From an uncultured Muribaculum sp. (GTDB lineage Bacteria > Bacteroidota > Bacteroidia > Bacteroidales > Muribaculaceae), in NCBI GenBank assembly GCA_910587665.1, contig CAJUMZ010000005.1, forward strand, positions 1 through 64,000: a stretch of DNA of 64,000 nucleotides, read 5' to 3'. Positions 46,054 to 54,639 of this stretch are shown here, piece by piece. Both the position numbers and the translations under genes were made by a program. The notes below the pieces were generated by a model, which saw only the letters and a list, made by a program, of their open reading frames with translations, made no database searches and was not told the DNA's origin. Position 1 is the stretch's first letter; each line of letters begins with the position of its first letter.

Positions 46054-46635
46054 GTGGGAAAGTTTTCAGCATTTAAGCTCCCCTTAAAGACATTGCCTGT
46101 CGGCAGTCATGGCTTTGACTATCACCTCGGCAAGCAATTTTTCGTCGACATGGAAAGCGCCGATATACGCGACGCCAATCTCGACGTGCATGTCAATGTC
46201 ATCTATAAAGATGACATGTATGAGCTTACGATCACGATAAAGGGTGAGATCACCCTCATATGTGACCGCTGTCTCGATGAGTTGCCATGGCCGGTCGACA
46301 CTTTATATCACATTTTTGTGAAGTACGGTCCCGACTATTGTGACGATTCGGATGAACTTCTTGAGATACCCGAGAGCGACCAGTATCTGAACATCGCCTA
46401 TATGATTTATGATACAGTTGCGCTGACTATACCTATAAAGCATGTTCATCCACTTGGGAAGTGCAACAGGGCAATGAGCACATTGCTTAAAAAACACCGC
46501 GCTCCCGGCTCAATGAGTGATGAGGATGAGGGAATGGTAGAGGAGATGATGGAAGAGATCGATGATGCCGATGACAGCGATACGCCTTCCGACCCCCGAT
46601 GGGATGAATTGAAGAAACTTACAGATAACAATTAA
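46054..46635 (+). CDS. DUF177 (YceD-like) protein
   Basis: A 193-residue protein of the DUF177 family, encoded next to rpmF in most bacteria and linked to large-subunit ribosome or 23S rRNA processing in other organisms. The core motif CDRCLDELPWPVD with its Cys pair lies at about residues 71-83 and the acidic C-terminal tail (EEMMEEIDDADDSD) is typical. I chose GTG 46054, which gives the natural beginning MGKFSAFKLPLKTLPVG, since no ATG is suitably placed. It is 16 bases upstream of rpmF. The molecular function is not established beyond these associations. Confidence 0.85.
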   Translation: MGKFSAFKLPLKTLPVGSHGFDYHLGKQFFVDMESADIRDANLDVHVNVIYKDDMYELTITIKGEITLICDRCLDELPWPVDTLYHIFVKYGPDYCDDSDELLEIPESDQYLNIAYMIYDTVALTIPIKHVHPLGKCNRAMSTLLKKHRAPGSMSDEDEGMVEEMMEEIDDADDSDTPSDPRWDELKKLTDNN

Positions 46636-46651
46636 TAAAAACATAGTACAA

Positions 46652-46837
46652 ATGGCACATCCTAAACGTAGACAATCGAAGACCCGTACTGCAAAGCGCA
46701 GAACTCACGACAAGGCACTTGAACCCACATTGGCAATCTGCCCTCACTGCGGGTCATGGCATGTATACCACTGTGTATGCCCCGAATGCGGCTACTATCG
46801 TGGAAAAATCGCGATCGAAAAGCCTGCCGCAGTCTAA
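46652..46837 (+). CDS. rpmF: 50S ribosomal protein L32
   Basis: A 61-residue, basic, zinc-finger-type ribosomal protein. It begins AHPKRRQSKTRTAKRRTHDK, a standard L32 N-terminus, and has two Cys pairs, CPHC and CPEC, in ICPHCGSWHVYHCVCPECGY, the zinc-binding (C+) form. Genes of the order DUF177, rpmF, fabH are a conserved arrangement. The start is unambiguous. Confidence 0.97.
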   Translation: MAHPKRRQSKTRTAKRRTHDKALEPTLAICPHCGSWHVYHCVCPECGYYRGKIAIEKPAAV

Positions 46838-46882
46838 GCATAGACGATCGCTCTCTGCCTCAGATTGATTAAGACTTCACTC

Positions 46883-46911
46883 CCCGGGCGACAATATGTC
46901 ATTAGCCCGGG
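46883..46911 (+). terminator. Stem-loop between rpmF and fabH
   Basis: CCCGGGC (46883-46889) pairs with GCCCGGG (46905-46911) around a 15-base loop that itself contains GAC/GTC. Only a weak T-rich stretch follows (TTTTTATTC from 46920), so partial termination that lowers fabH relative to rpmF is the likely effect. Confidence 0.45.
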
Positions 46912-46955
46912 TGATGATGTTTTTATTCATTTGCAACCAGAATAAGTAATATACT

Positions 46956-47939
46956 ATGCTATATCCAAGAATTGCAGGAGTTGCCGCTTATGCTCCCGAT
47001 GACATTCTCGACAACGACATGCTGTCGAAAATGGTGGATACGAATGACGAGTGGATTACCACCCGTGTCGGTATCAAGCAACGCCGAATCCTACATAAGG
47101 AGGGTGCAGGTTCGTCGTATCTCGGCATAATGGCGGTCAACAGACTGCTTGAATCAACCGGTACAAATCCGGAAGATGTTGACCTGTTGATATGTGCTAC
47201 ATCTAATCCGGATTACCGTTTCCCGTCAACCGGTTCGGTGATAGCCCATGAGTGTAACTTCACCCATGCCTACGCCTACGACATACAGGCGGCGTGTGCC
47301 GGCTTCCTTGTGGCTCTTCAAGATGCAGCTGCTTACATACGCTCCGGCATGTATAAAAAGATAGTGGTTGTCGCCGCAGAAAAGATGTCGTCGATGACCA
47401 ATTACAAGGATCGTACTACCTGCCCGCTGTTTGGTGACGCGGCAGGCTGTATGCTCATCGAGCCGAGTGAAGAGAAAGTGGGTGTAATAGACGGAGTGTT
47501 CCATATCGACGGAACCGGTCTTCCTCACCTTGTGATGAAAGCCGGAGGCTCTGTAAAGCCCGCAACCCATGAGACAGTTGATGCCGACGAGCATTACATA
47601 TATCAGGAAGGCAGGGCTGTATACAAGCATGCCGTGACCGACATGCTCACTTCTTCAATTGACGTGGCAACCCGCAACGGATTGACGATGGAAGATGTCG
47701 ACTGGCTTGTGCCGCATCAGGCTAACCTCCGTATAATCGAGGCGGTGTCGGAACGTGCGGGCATACATCATGACAAGGTACTCGTCAACATAGAGCATTA
47801 CGGTAACACATCAGCCGCTTCCATCCCTCTTTGTATCAACGAGTTCAAGGATCGCTTGAAGAAGGGCGACAAGATGATTCTCACCGCTTTTGGCGCAGGT
47901 TTTACCTGGGGAGCCCTCTATGTGATCTGGGATCTCTGA
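46956..47939 (+). CDS. fabH: Beta-ketoacyl-ACP synthase III
   Basis: Condenses acetyl-CoA (or branched starters) with malonyl-ACP to start fatty-acid synthesis, in the cytoplasm. The 327-residue thiolase-fold protein has the nucleophile Cys in IQAACAGFLVAL (about 115), the His in VPHQANLRI (about 256), and the Asn in GNTSAAS (about 286), the full Cys-His-Asn triad. Length is normal. It follows rpmF by 118 bases. In Bacteroides fabH is commonly followed by era and der; here a strong terminator and cdd follow. Confidence 0.95.
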   Translation: MLYPRIAGVAAYAPDDILDNDMLSKMVDTNDEWITTRVGIKQRRILHKEGAGSSYLGIMAVNRLLESTGTNPEDVDLLICATSNPDYRFPSTGSVIAHECNFTHAYAYDIQAACAGFLVALQDAAAYIRSGMYKKIVVVAAEKMSSMTNYKDRTTCPLFGDAAGCMLIEPSEEKVGVIDGVFHIDGTGLPHLVMKAGGSVKPATHETVDADEHYIYQEGRAVYKHAVTDMLTSSIDVATRNGLTMEDVDWLVPHQANLRIIEAVSERAGIHHDKVLVNIEHYGNTSAASIPLCINEFKDRLKKGDKMILTAFGAGFTWGALYVIWDL

Positions 47940-47967
47940 TAAACGAAATTCTTCTTACCAACTCTAT

Positions 47968-48002
47968 AAAAACGGGAAGACCTACAGGGTTTTCCCGTTT
48001 TT
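47968..48002 (+). terminator. Intrinsic terminator of fabH
   Basis: A perfect 11-base-pair stem, AAAAACGGGAA (47968-47978) with TTCCCGTTTTT (47992-48002), with a 13-base loop and T-rich 3' end. Typical intrinsic terminator. Confidence 0.8.
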
Positions 48003-48038
48003 ATCTTATGATGCCGTGGCATAATCCGGTTTTATGTG

Positions 48039-48046
48039 TAAATTTG
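48039..48046 (+). promoter_or_regulatory. -7 element of cdd promoter
   Basis: TAAATTTG matches TAnnTTTG exactly, 23 bases before ATG 48070. The -33 region (GTGG, 48016-48019) is weak. Confidence 0.5.
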
Positions 48047-48069
48047 CATATGACATAATTTGTGATTCC

Positions 48070-48546
48070 ATGAAAGAACTTAAAATAGTGACTCCAATAC
48101 TGTCGGTGTCATATGATGAACTTTCCGACAGCGACCGTCGGCTTGTGGATGCCGCGCGTAAGATGACTTATAAATCTTACTCTCCTTACAGCCGGTTCAG
48201 CGTAGGGGCTGCAATCCTTCTTGACAATGACGTGGTGGTGACAGGCTCAAATCAGGAAAATGTGGCTTATCCGTCGGGTATCTGTGCCGAGCGTTCAGCC
48301 GCTTTCTACGCGGGAGCCAATTATCCGGAGGCTCACTTTATGGCGATAGCGATTGCCGCTCGTGGAACTGACGGGGAAGAAATTACCGATCCTATATCGC
48401 CTTGCGGGGCATGCCGTCAGGCGCTTGCGGAGTATGAACAGCTTGCCGGTCATGACGTTAAGGTCATACTTGCCGGTCATGACTCTATTTACATTGTGCC
48501 TTCAGTGAAGTCGCTTATGCCATTGGCTTTCATCGATTTTGCATAA
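48070..48546 (+). CDS. cdd: Cytidine deaminase
   Basis: Deaminates cytidine and deoxycytidine to uridine forms in pyrimidine salvage. The 158-residue zinc enzyme has the catalytic Glu in CAERSAAF and the zinc Cys residues in that motif and SPCGACRQAL, with the N-terminal SYSPYSRFSVGAAI substrate segment. I chose ATG 48070 over an in-frame ATG at 48034 because the latter overlaps the promoter, and MKELKIVTPILSV fits the family beginning. Monocistronic, between two transcription signals. Confidence 0.93.
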   Translation: MKELKIVTPILSVSYDELSDSDRRLVDAARKMTYKSYSPYSRFSVGAAILLDNDVVVTGSNQENVAYPSGICAERSAAFYAGANYPEAHFMAIAIAARGTDGEEITDPISPCGACRQALAEYEQLAGHDVKVILAGHDSIYIVPSVKSLMPLAFIDFA

Positions 48547-48632
48547 GTGTTAGACCGGTCGTCACAATAAATAGACGCGGTTGCCATAAAATTTTTCAAA
48601 AAAAATGAGTGTAGATTAAACCTTTATTTAGT

Positions 48633-48688
48633 TAGTAAGTCAAAGTGATTGTGAATTAAATAAAACTGACCACTTAAATAACTTACTA
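48633..48688 (+). promoter_or_regulatory. 5' leader stem-loop before the outer-membrane protein gene
   Basis: TAGTAAGT (48633-48640) pairs with ACTTACTA (48681-48688), and AAGTG (48643-48647) with CACTT (48671-48675), giving a long hairpin that ends five bases before the ATG at 48694. It could mask or expose the ribosome entry region. It may be coincidental in AT-rich DNA. Confidence 0.35.
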
Positions 48689-48693
48689 CACTA

Positions 48694-51504
48694 ATGGGAT
48701 TGAATCTCAGAAAAGGATTGATGACATTCATGGCGGCGGCACTTGGTTGTGCGGCTGTGTTCGCCGCCAATATCAGGGGAAAAGTAATTGATGATAAGGG
48801 AGAGCCTCTGATTGAGGCAACCGTAAGGCTACTCGCTGCAAAGGACAGTGCGTTTATAAAAGGTACGACTACGGATGTTAACGGTAGATTTTCGTTGAAG
48901 GATGTAAAATCAGGCTCGTATATAGTCCAGACAAGCTATATCGGTTATGACAATGCAACCGCCAACGCGAAAGTGGAAGGAAGCAACGTCACCGTCGGTC
49001 CGATAAAGATGATGGAATCATCCATAATGCTTAAAGAGGCGGTGGTGACCGGTGTAAAGACAGAGATTATAGCAAAGGAAGATACGCTTGAATATAATGC
49101 CGGATCCTACAAGACGCAGCCAAATGCCGTGATGGAGGACCTGCTTAAGAAGCTACCCGGAGTTGAGGTTGACTCTGACGGCAAGATAAAGGCAGGAGGC
49201 AAGGAGGTCACCAAGATACTTGTCGACGGTAAGGAATTCTTCTCCGACGACCCCAAAGTGGCATCAAAGAATCTCCCTGCCAACATGATCGACAAGCTTC
49301 AGGTAGTCGACCGCAAGAGTGACCTTGCTCGTCTGACAGGCGTCGACGACGGCGAGGAGGAGACTGTCATCAACCTGACTGTAAAGAAGGGTATGAAAAA
49401 CGGATGGTTTGGTGTGGTCAACGGTGGATATGGCACTGATGACCGTTACGCCGCCGATTTCAACGTAAACCGTTTTTGGAATGACAACCAGATAACATTC
49501 CTCGGCAACTTCAATAATATCAATCAGCTTGGATTTACCGACAGCAACGGTAGCCGTTTCCGTCGGTTTGGAGGCAATAACGGTATCAATACATCGCAGT
49601 CATTCGGTGTGAACTTCAATGTCGGCAAGAGCGACGAGTCATTTCGTGTCGGTGGCGACCTGCTGTACAGCCACACCGACCAGGATACGCGTACTTCGCA
49701 GGAGAGGCAGTATCTGTTTACCGACTCGACTTCTTATCTCAGCAGTCGCTCAGGCAGCCGTGACAAGGGGCACAACATAAGAGGAGACTTCCGGATCAAA
49801 TGGAAGAAGGATACACTGACCACCCTTGAATTCCGCCCGCGATTCTCGTTGAATTACAATAAATCCACAAGTGCCGACTCGTCGCGCACCTTTGCCGGAG
49901 ACTTGGCTCGGTCGCTTGTGACACGAAGCGTGAATGCCGGTCGCTCCAATGGCAACTCCTATGAGTTTGGCGGACAATTGTGGTTTAACCATAATTTCAA
50001 GTCTCATCCCGGAAGGTCATTCTCAATAGCTGTCGATTACAGTATGAGCAACGTCAGGGAAAAGGATTTCAGTTATTCCTACAACCGCTTCTATCTCTTG
50101 AAAAATGTGTTGGGCAACGACAGTATCGACACATATGACCAGTATACAAATAATCACACATGGCGCAACAGCGTAGGCGCGCGTGTGACATGGACCGAGC
50201 CTATCGGCGATGTTAAAAATGGTAGGTTTATCAATATAAGCTACCGTATGAATTATCGTTGGAACAATGCCGACAAGCTTGTGTATGATCATCCTGTATC
50301 ATACCCCGACGGTGGTTATGACCCTGTAATTGATTATCTGACGAGTATTTTCAACGACTCTCTCAGCAACCGTTTCCGCAACGACTTCTTCACCCAGCGT
50401 ATTCAGATCGGTTTCCGTCAGGTAAGGAAAGACTATACGTTAAATGTCGGCCTGTCGTTTGTCCCGTCTATGTCAAAGAGTAAGAATCTTATTGACAGCG
50501 ACCGTAATATTGCGGCAAGGTGGGTGCTCAACTTGTCTCCCTTCGTGCGGTTCAGGTATAAGTTTAACAAGACGCGCAATATGAATGTGGATTATCGTGG
50601 AAATGCAAATGAACCGTCTATAACACAGTTGCAGCCTGTTGCCGACAGAAGCAACCCGCTTCGCGTGGTAATCGGTAACCCGGAGTTGAAACCTTCGTTT
50701 AATCATAATTTGCGTGTTCGGTTCAGCGACTTTGACGTGGAGGCACAGCGCTCTATAATGGCGATGGCAAACGTGAGCGTGACGCAAAACAGCATAGTAT
50801 CCAAGACTACCTTTAATAATAAGACCGGTGGACAGGAGACAACATATGAGAATGTCAACGGTAACTGGAATGCAAATATATTTAGTATGATTTCGTTCCC
50901 GCTGCGTAATAAAAACTGGCAATTTAACGGTAACCTCTTCGCCCGCTATAGCCAGGCGATAGGATTCAACAACGGTGAGCGCAATCGTAGCGGCTCATTT
51001 AATCTCGGACCGTCAGTGTCACTTGCTTTCCGCCCGGAGAACTGGGAATTTGAGCTGCGCCCGTACTTCAACCTCCAGTATACCAACAACTCCTTGCAGA
51101 GTGCCGCAAACCGTTCGGTTCAGACCTATGGCGGTATGTTCAACGCAGGATGGTATGCTCCTTTCGGACTGGTTGTCAATTCAGAGCTCAGCTATACCGG
51201 AACAAGCGGATATTCCGCCGGCTATGATCAGAATCAGTGGATGTGGAATGCCTCGATCGCCTATCAGTTCCTCAAAGGGAAAGAGGCTTCTGTGGCAATC
51301 AAAGGCTATGACCTGTTGCAGCAGCGTAAGAGCATAATGCGTAACGTAACCGCCAACTATATCGACGATACGAGCTACAACTCTCTTACCCGGTATTTTA
51401 TGATCACTTTCTCTTATCGGTTCAATACGTTTGGTGCGGGTAACCAGCCTACTGACCGTAACATGCACCGTGGTCCCGGCGGTCCAGGTCGACCGCCGAG
51501 ATGA
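48694..51504 (+). CDS. CarboxypepD_reg/outer-membrane beta-barrel protein
   Basis: A 936-residue outer-membrane protein of the TonB-receptor-like OMP_b-brl family. It has a signal peptide (about 1-24), a CarboxypepD_reg-like domain (about 26-105, GKVIDDKGEPLIEATVRLLA), a TonB-box-like EAVVTGV segment, and a plug-like region with ILVDGKEFFSDDPKVASKNL and KKLPGVEVDSDGKIK (about 145-230), then a beta-barrel of alternating short and long strands. The barrel ends in YFMITFSYRFNTF, after which there is a Gly/Pro/Arg-rich tail (RGPGGPGRPPR). The family is common in Bacteroidota; substrates are mostly unknown, and it need not bind TonB. Confidence 0.85.
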   Translation: MGLNLRKGLMTFMAAALGCAAVFAANIRGKVIDDKGEPLIEATVRLLAAKDSAFIKGTTTDVNGRFSLKDVKSGSYIVQTSYIGYDNATANAKVEGSNVTVGPIKMMESSIMLKEAVVTGVKTEIIAKEDTLEYNAGSYKTQPNAVMEDLLKKLPGVEVDSDGKIKAGGKEVTKILVDGKEFFSDDPKVASKNLPANMIDKLQVVDRKSDLARLTGVDDGEEETVINLTVKKGMKNGWFGVVNGGYGTDDRYAADFNVNRFWNDNQITFLGNFNNINQLGFTDSNGSRFRRFGGNNGINTSQSFGVNFNVGKSDESFRVGGDLLYSHTDQDTRTSQERQYLFTDSTSYLSSRSGSRDKGHNIRGDFRIKWKKDTLTTLEFRPRFSLNYNKSTSADSSRTFAGDLARSLVTRSVNAGRSNGNSYEFGGQLWFNHNFKSHPGRSFSIAVDYSMSNVREKDFSYSYNRFYLLKNVLGNDSIDTYDQYTNNHTWRNSVGARVTWTEPIGDVKNGRFINISYRMNYRWNNADKLVYDHPVSYPDGGYDPVIDYLTSIFNDSLSNRFRNDFFTQRIQIGFRQVRKDYTLNVGLSFVPSMSKSKNLIDSDRNIAARWVLNLSPFVRFRYKFNKTRNMNVDYRGNANEPSITQLQPVADRSNPLRVVIGNPELKPSFNHNLRVRFSDFDVEAQRSIMAMANVSVTQNSIVSKTTFNNKTGGQETTYENVNGNWNANIFSMISFPLRNKNWQFNGNLFARYSQAIGFNNGERNRSGSFNLGPSVSLAFRPENWEFELRPYFNLQYTNNSLQSAANRSVQTYGGMFNAGWYAPFGLVVNSELSYTGTSGYSAGYDQNQWMWNASIAYQFLKGKEASVAIKGYDLLQQRKSIMRNVTANYIDDTSYNSLTRYFMITFSYRFNTFGAGNQPTDRNMHRGPGGPGRPPR

Positions 51505-51574
51505 TGAGAATTCGTGTGTGTACAAAGTAAAATTTTGCACTATATTCTATATATTTTCTATTCCACACTTGAAG

Positions 51575-51618
51575 TTGAGCCGCATGCCTGAGATTTGGTG
51601 TGCGGCTCAAAACTTTTT
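51575..51618 (+). terminator. Terminator after the outer-membrane protein gene
   Basis: TTGAGCCGCA (51575-51584) pairs perfectly with TGCGGCTCAA (51601-51610), loop 16 bases, followed by AACTTTTTT. A strong intrinsic terminator 71 bases past the stop codon. Confidence 0.75.
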
Positions 51619-51672
51619 TGCGCCAAATGTTATTATAATATAAATGATGTCAATTCATCACGTAATAAAATC

Positions 51673-52803
51673 ATGCGGGTATCTCGACGACCTTATACTT
51701 TTGACCGGGTAGTGCGCATCGTCATCACGATAGCGTTTATCGTCGGCTTTGTGTGGCTGGTCAACATTCTGAAGGATGTACTTCTGCCATTCTGCCTTGC
51801 GTGCCTTCTCGCCTATATCCTTGAGCCGATGGTGGAATTCACGCAAAAGCTGCTTCATCTGAAGAGCCGCATACTTCCTATCTTCCTTACTCTTTTCGAG
51901 GTCGCGTTTCTGATAGGGATATTGTGCTATTTCTTTGTGCCGTCGGTAGTCGGCGAGATTCATCAGATGACCGAGCTTATCGACAGATATTCCGACAAGG
52001 ATGTGGTGTCGCCTCTTATACCTAAGGCCCTTCATGAATATATACGCGAGAATATCAACCTTGACGATATAACCAAGTATCTCAACGGAGAGCACATGAT
52101 GACCCTGCTTGACAAGGGTACCTCGTTTATATCACAGTCGGTAAGCGTGTTGATGCATGCGCTTGAATGGCTGCTTACATTCATATATGTGATATTCATC
52201 CTGATTGACTACAAGCAATTGATGAAGGGATTTCGGCTTCTTGTGCCGCCACGTTTTCGCCCGATAGCCTATAAGGTGGGCGACGACATTAAAGATAGCA
52301 TGAACCGCTATTTCCGCGGACAGGCATTGATCGCGCTATGTGCGGCCGTGTTTTACTGCATTGGTTTTTCAATTGTGGGAATACCTTTGGCGATAGTGCT
52401 TGGCATACTCGTAGGCATTCTTTACCTGATACCATACTTTCAGTATATCACTCTGATACCGGTGACTATAGTGTGCTTTATCAATTCACTCGGCGGCACG
52501 GTCGGTTTCTTTCCGGAGCTTGGGAAATGCCTGCTCGTATATGTCGTGAGCCAGTGTATATGTGATTATGTGCTCACACCCAAGATTATGGGTAAGGCGA
52601 TGGGACTTAATCCCGCCATCATCCTGCTTTCGCTGTCGGTATGGGGCACATTGCTCGGTCTCATAGGAATGATAATAGCCCTGCCGCTTACAACGCTGTG
52701 TCTGTCTTATTACGAGCAGTATGTGATCAATCGCAGCGACGAGGCCGACAACGAGAAGAAAGTCGACTGTAACACCATCGACAGCATCGCCAACAAGCCG
52801 TGA
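51673..52803 (+). CDS. AI-2E family (PerM-type) membrane protein
   Basis: The 376-residue polytopic inner-membrane protein has about eight hydrophobic segments, the first at VRIVITIAFIVGFVWLV and further pairs from about residue 35 to 350, with a soluble region (about 95-165) typical of the AI-2E transporter (PerM) family. I chose ATG 51673, which gives MRVSRRPYTFDRV; the 26-residue extension from 51595 is within the preceding terminator region. Family members have been linked to AI-2 uptake, Na+/H+ exchange and peptide export, but the substrate is unresolved. The gene ends 12 bases before the convergent aroB stop. Confidence 0.85.
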   Translation: MRVSRRPYTFDRVVRIVITIAFIVGFVWLVNILKDVLLPFCLACLLAYILEPMVEFTQKLLHLKSRILPIFLTLFEVAFLIGILCYFFVPSVVGEIHQMTELIDRYSDKDVVSPLIPKALHEYIRENINLDDITKYLNGEHMMTLLDKGTSFISQSVSVLMHALEWLLTFIYVIFILIDYKQLMKGFRLLVPPRFRPIAYKVGDDIKDSMNRYFRGQALIALCAAVFYCIGFSIVGIPLAIVLGILVGILYLIPYFQYITLIPVTIVCFINSLGGTVGFFPELGKCLLVYVVSQCICDYVLTPKIMGKAMGLNPAIILLSLSVWGTLLGLIGMIIALPLTTLCLSYYEQYVINRSDEADNEKKVDCNTIDSIANKP

Positions 52804-52815
52804 ACACGGCACGGA

Positions 52816-53880
52816 TTATTGATGGGTGAGATCGCGGAATATGTCAAGCGCGGTTTTTATTTCCTCTTCTGTCGCCGTGCGGTCAATCATGATTTCTCCT
52901 ATTCCGGATAGTAGGGTAAAATTGATCTCATTGCTTATATTTTTCTTGTCATGATGCATTAGCTCAAGAATCTCCGGGTAATCGTCGCAGGTCACGTGCA
53001 TTGATCCGTAGTTGTCATATACATACCGGGCGAATCTCTGTAACTCTGATGAAGGGAATCCTGCTTTCATATGGCTGAGCACAAGTTCGACCACGCATCC
53101 CCATGCAACCGCATATCCGTGGGGAATCGGGTTGCCACGACGCATTGCGAGGCTTTCAAACGCGTGACCTGCCGTGTGTCCGAGGTTGAGGGCGCGGCGT
53201 ATTCCATGCTCGTGGGGGTCCTCTTCCACTATGCGGCGTTTTACCATCACCGATTCGCGGAGTAGTGACAGCAGCCGCCCCGAGTCGGCATCCTCTATCC
53301 TGTAGCTGAGCAGGCGGTTGTAGTTTTCCTCATTGTCAATAAGTCCGTGTTTCAGCATTTCTGCGTATCCGGAGTGTAATTCCTCGACCGGGAGAGTGGA
53401 GAAGTAGCAGGTGGATATGATTACGGCATCGGCTTCGTTGAACACGCCGACCTCATTTTTCAGCCCGTTGAAGTTTATGCCGGTCTTTCCGCCTACTGCC
53501 GCGTCAACCGCTGAGAGCAGGGTGGTGGGTATATTGACAAAGCGCAACCCGCGCTTGAAGGTCGATGCGGCAAAACCGCCCATATCCGTCACCATGCCGC
53601 CTCCGAGATTTATCATCAGCGATCGGCGGTTAGCCCCCCCGTTTTGTAGCTCTGACCATATGAGGGCGAGTGAGTCGAGATTCTTGTTTATGTCACCGGG
53701 TTTTACGGTAATGATTTTTGCATCGGAAAGTGCCGTGGCAGAGGAAAGCAGCCTTGGCAAAACATGATGACGTGTATTTTCATCGACAAGAATAAATGTG
53801 AGCGGTGCTCCGTAGTCTTTGACAATCTTGTCGAGCTCGGCGGCTACATCGTTTGTAAACAAGAGATCCTGGTGTTTCAT
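52816..53880 (-). CDS. aroB: 3-dehydroquinate synthase
   Basis: Converts DAHP to 3-dehydroquinate, the second step of the shikimate pathway, using NAD+ and a metal ion in the cytoplasm. The 354-residue product has the NAD-binding GGGMVTDMGGFAASTFKRG (about 93-111), the PTTLLSAVDAAVGGKTGIN block, the metal-ligand segment ALNLGHTAGHAFE (about 231-243) and the SGYAEMLKHGLI block. Length is normal. It is last in a leftward unit with the HAD phosphatase, AsmA-like and DUF5715 genes, 18 bases after the phosphatase. Confidence 0.95.
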   Translation of the reverse strand: MKHQDLLFTNDVAAELDKIVKDYGAPLTFILVDENTRHHVLPRLLSSATALSDAKIITVKPGDINKNLDSLALIWSELQNGGANRRSLMINLGGGMVTDMGGFAASTFKRGLRFVNIPTTLLSAVDAAVGGKTGINFNGLKNEVGVFNEADAVIISTCYFSTLPVEELHSGYAEMLKHGLIDNEENYNRLLSYRIEDADSGRLLSLLRESVMVKRRIVEEDPHEHGIRRALNLGHTAGHAFESLAMRRGNPIPHGYAVAWGCVVELVLSHMKAGFPSSELQRFARYVYDNYGSMHVTCDDYPEILELMHHDKKNISNEINFTLLSGIGEIMIDRTATEEEIKTALDIFRDLTHQ

Positions 53881-53898
53881 AATCCCGGTGTTGATTTT

Positions 53899-54639
53899 TT
53901 AGATTGACATGTTAAATGAATTGACAAGCGAGCCGATTTTGTCGGCGAGTGCATCCATCGAGGGATACACGATATCTGCCCCGGCATCCCATAAGGCTTT
54001 TTCGGGGATCGGTCCGGTGGTCACGCCGATGGTGAACGCTCCGGATGCGGCGCCTGCCATTACTCCAAGCGGGGCATTGTCTATGGCGATACTGTTTTCC
54101 GGATGCACTCCGGCAAGTCGCATGCCTTTAAGAAAAGGCTCGGGATGTGGCTTCCCTTGGCTGACATCATGTCCGGTCACACGCATTCCGGCGGGAAATG
54201 CGCCCGGATAATCTGTGTCAAGCCTGTTAAGCAGGGTGTTTTGTCCCGAACCGGTCACTAAGACGGTCGATACTCTGTTGTCAAGCAACGCTTTTACCAT
54301 ACGCTGCGCTCCCTTCATCGGCTCTACCGGAGGCATTTCGCTGAATAGCACCGTCTTCCGTCGGTAAAGCTCTTTTGCCTGCTCCGGTGAGGCGTCGTGT
54401 CCGTAGGCGCGGCGGAAGATAATGTTAATGGTGTCTACACCGGTGCGGCCTTCATACATGAAAAACTCGTCACGGTCACATTTGATGCCAAGCTCTGAGA
54501 TCATGCGGTACCATGCGTCGGCATGATGCCCCATGGAGTCATAAAGGGTGCCGTCCATGTCGATAAGAGCGGCGGAGGGCGCGAAGCTCATCAGCTCGTT
54601 GCGCGCCATATAGTTCATAACAGCCTTTTGCTCTGTCAT
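53899..54639 (-). CDS. HAD superfamily phosphatase, beta-phosphoglucomutase type
   Basis: A 246-residue HAD hydrolase with motif I DMDGTLYDS (about 27-35, nucleophile first Asp), a helical cap, motif II (LVTGSG, about 125), and motifs III and IV with GKPHPEPFLKG (Lys) and IAIDNAPLGV (Asp). These mark the beta-phosphoglucomutase/phosphatase group. The substrate cannot be told from sequence. Its ATG overlaps the AsmA gene stop (ATGA at 54636-54639), so the two are translationally coupled; aroB follows 18 bases later. Confidence 0.85.
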   Translation of the reverse strand: MTEQKAVMNYMARNELMSFAPSAALIDMDGTLYDSMGHHADAWYRMISELGIKCDRDEFFMYEGRTGVDTINIIFRRAYGHDASPEQAKELYRRKTVLFSEMPPVEPMKGAQRMVKALLDNRVSTVLVTGSGQNTLLNRLDTDYPGAFPAGMRVTGHDVSQGKPHPEPFLKGMRLAGVHPENSIAIDNAPLGVMAGAASGAFTIGVTTGPIPEKALWDAGADIVYPSMDALADKIGSLVNSFNMSI

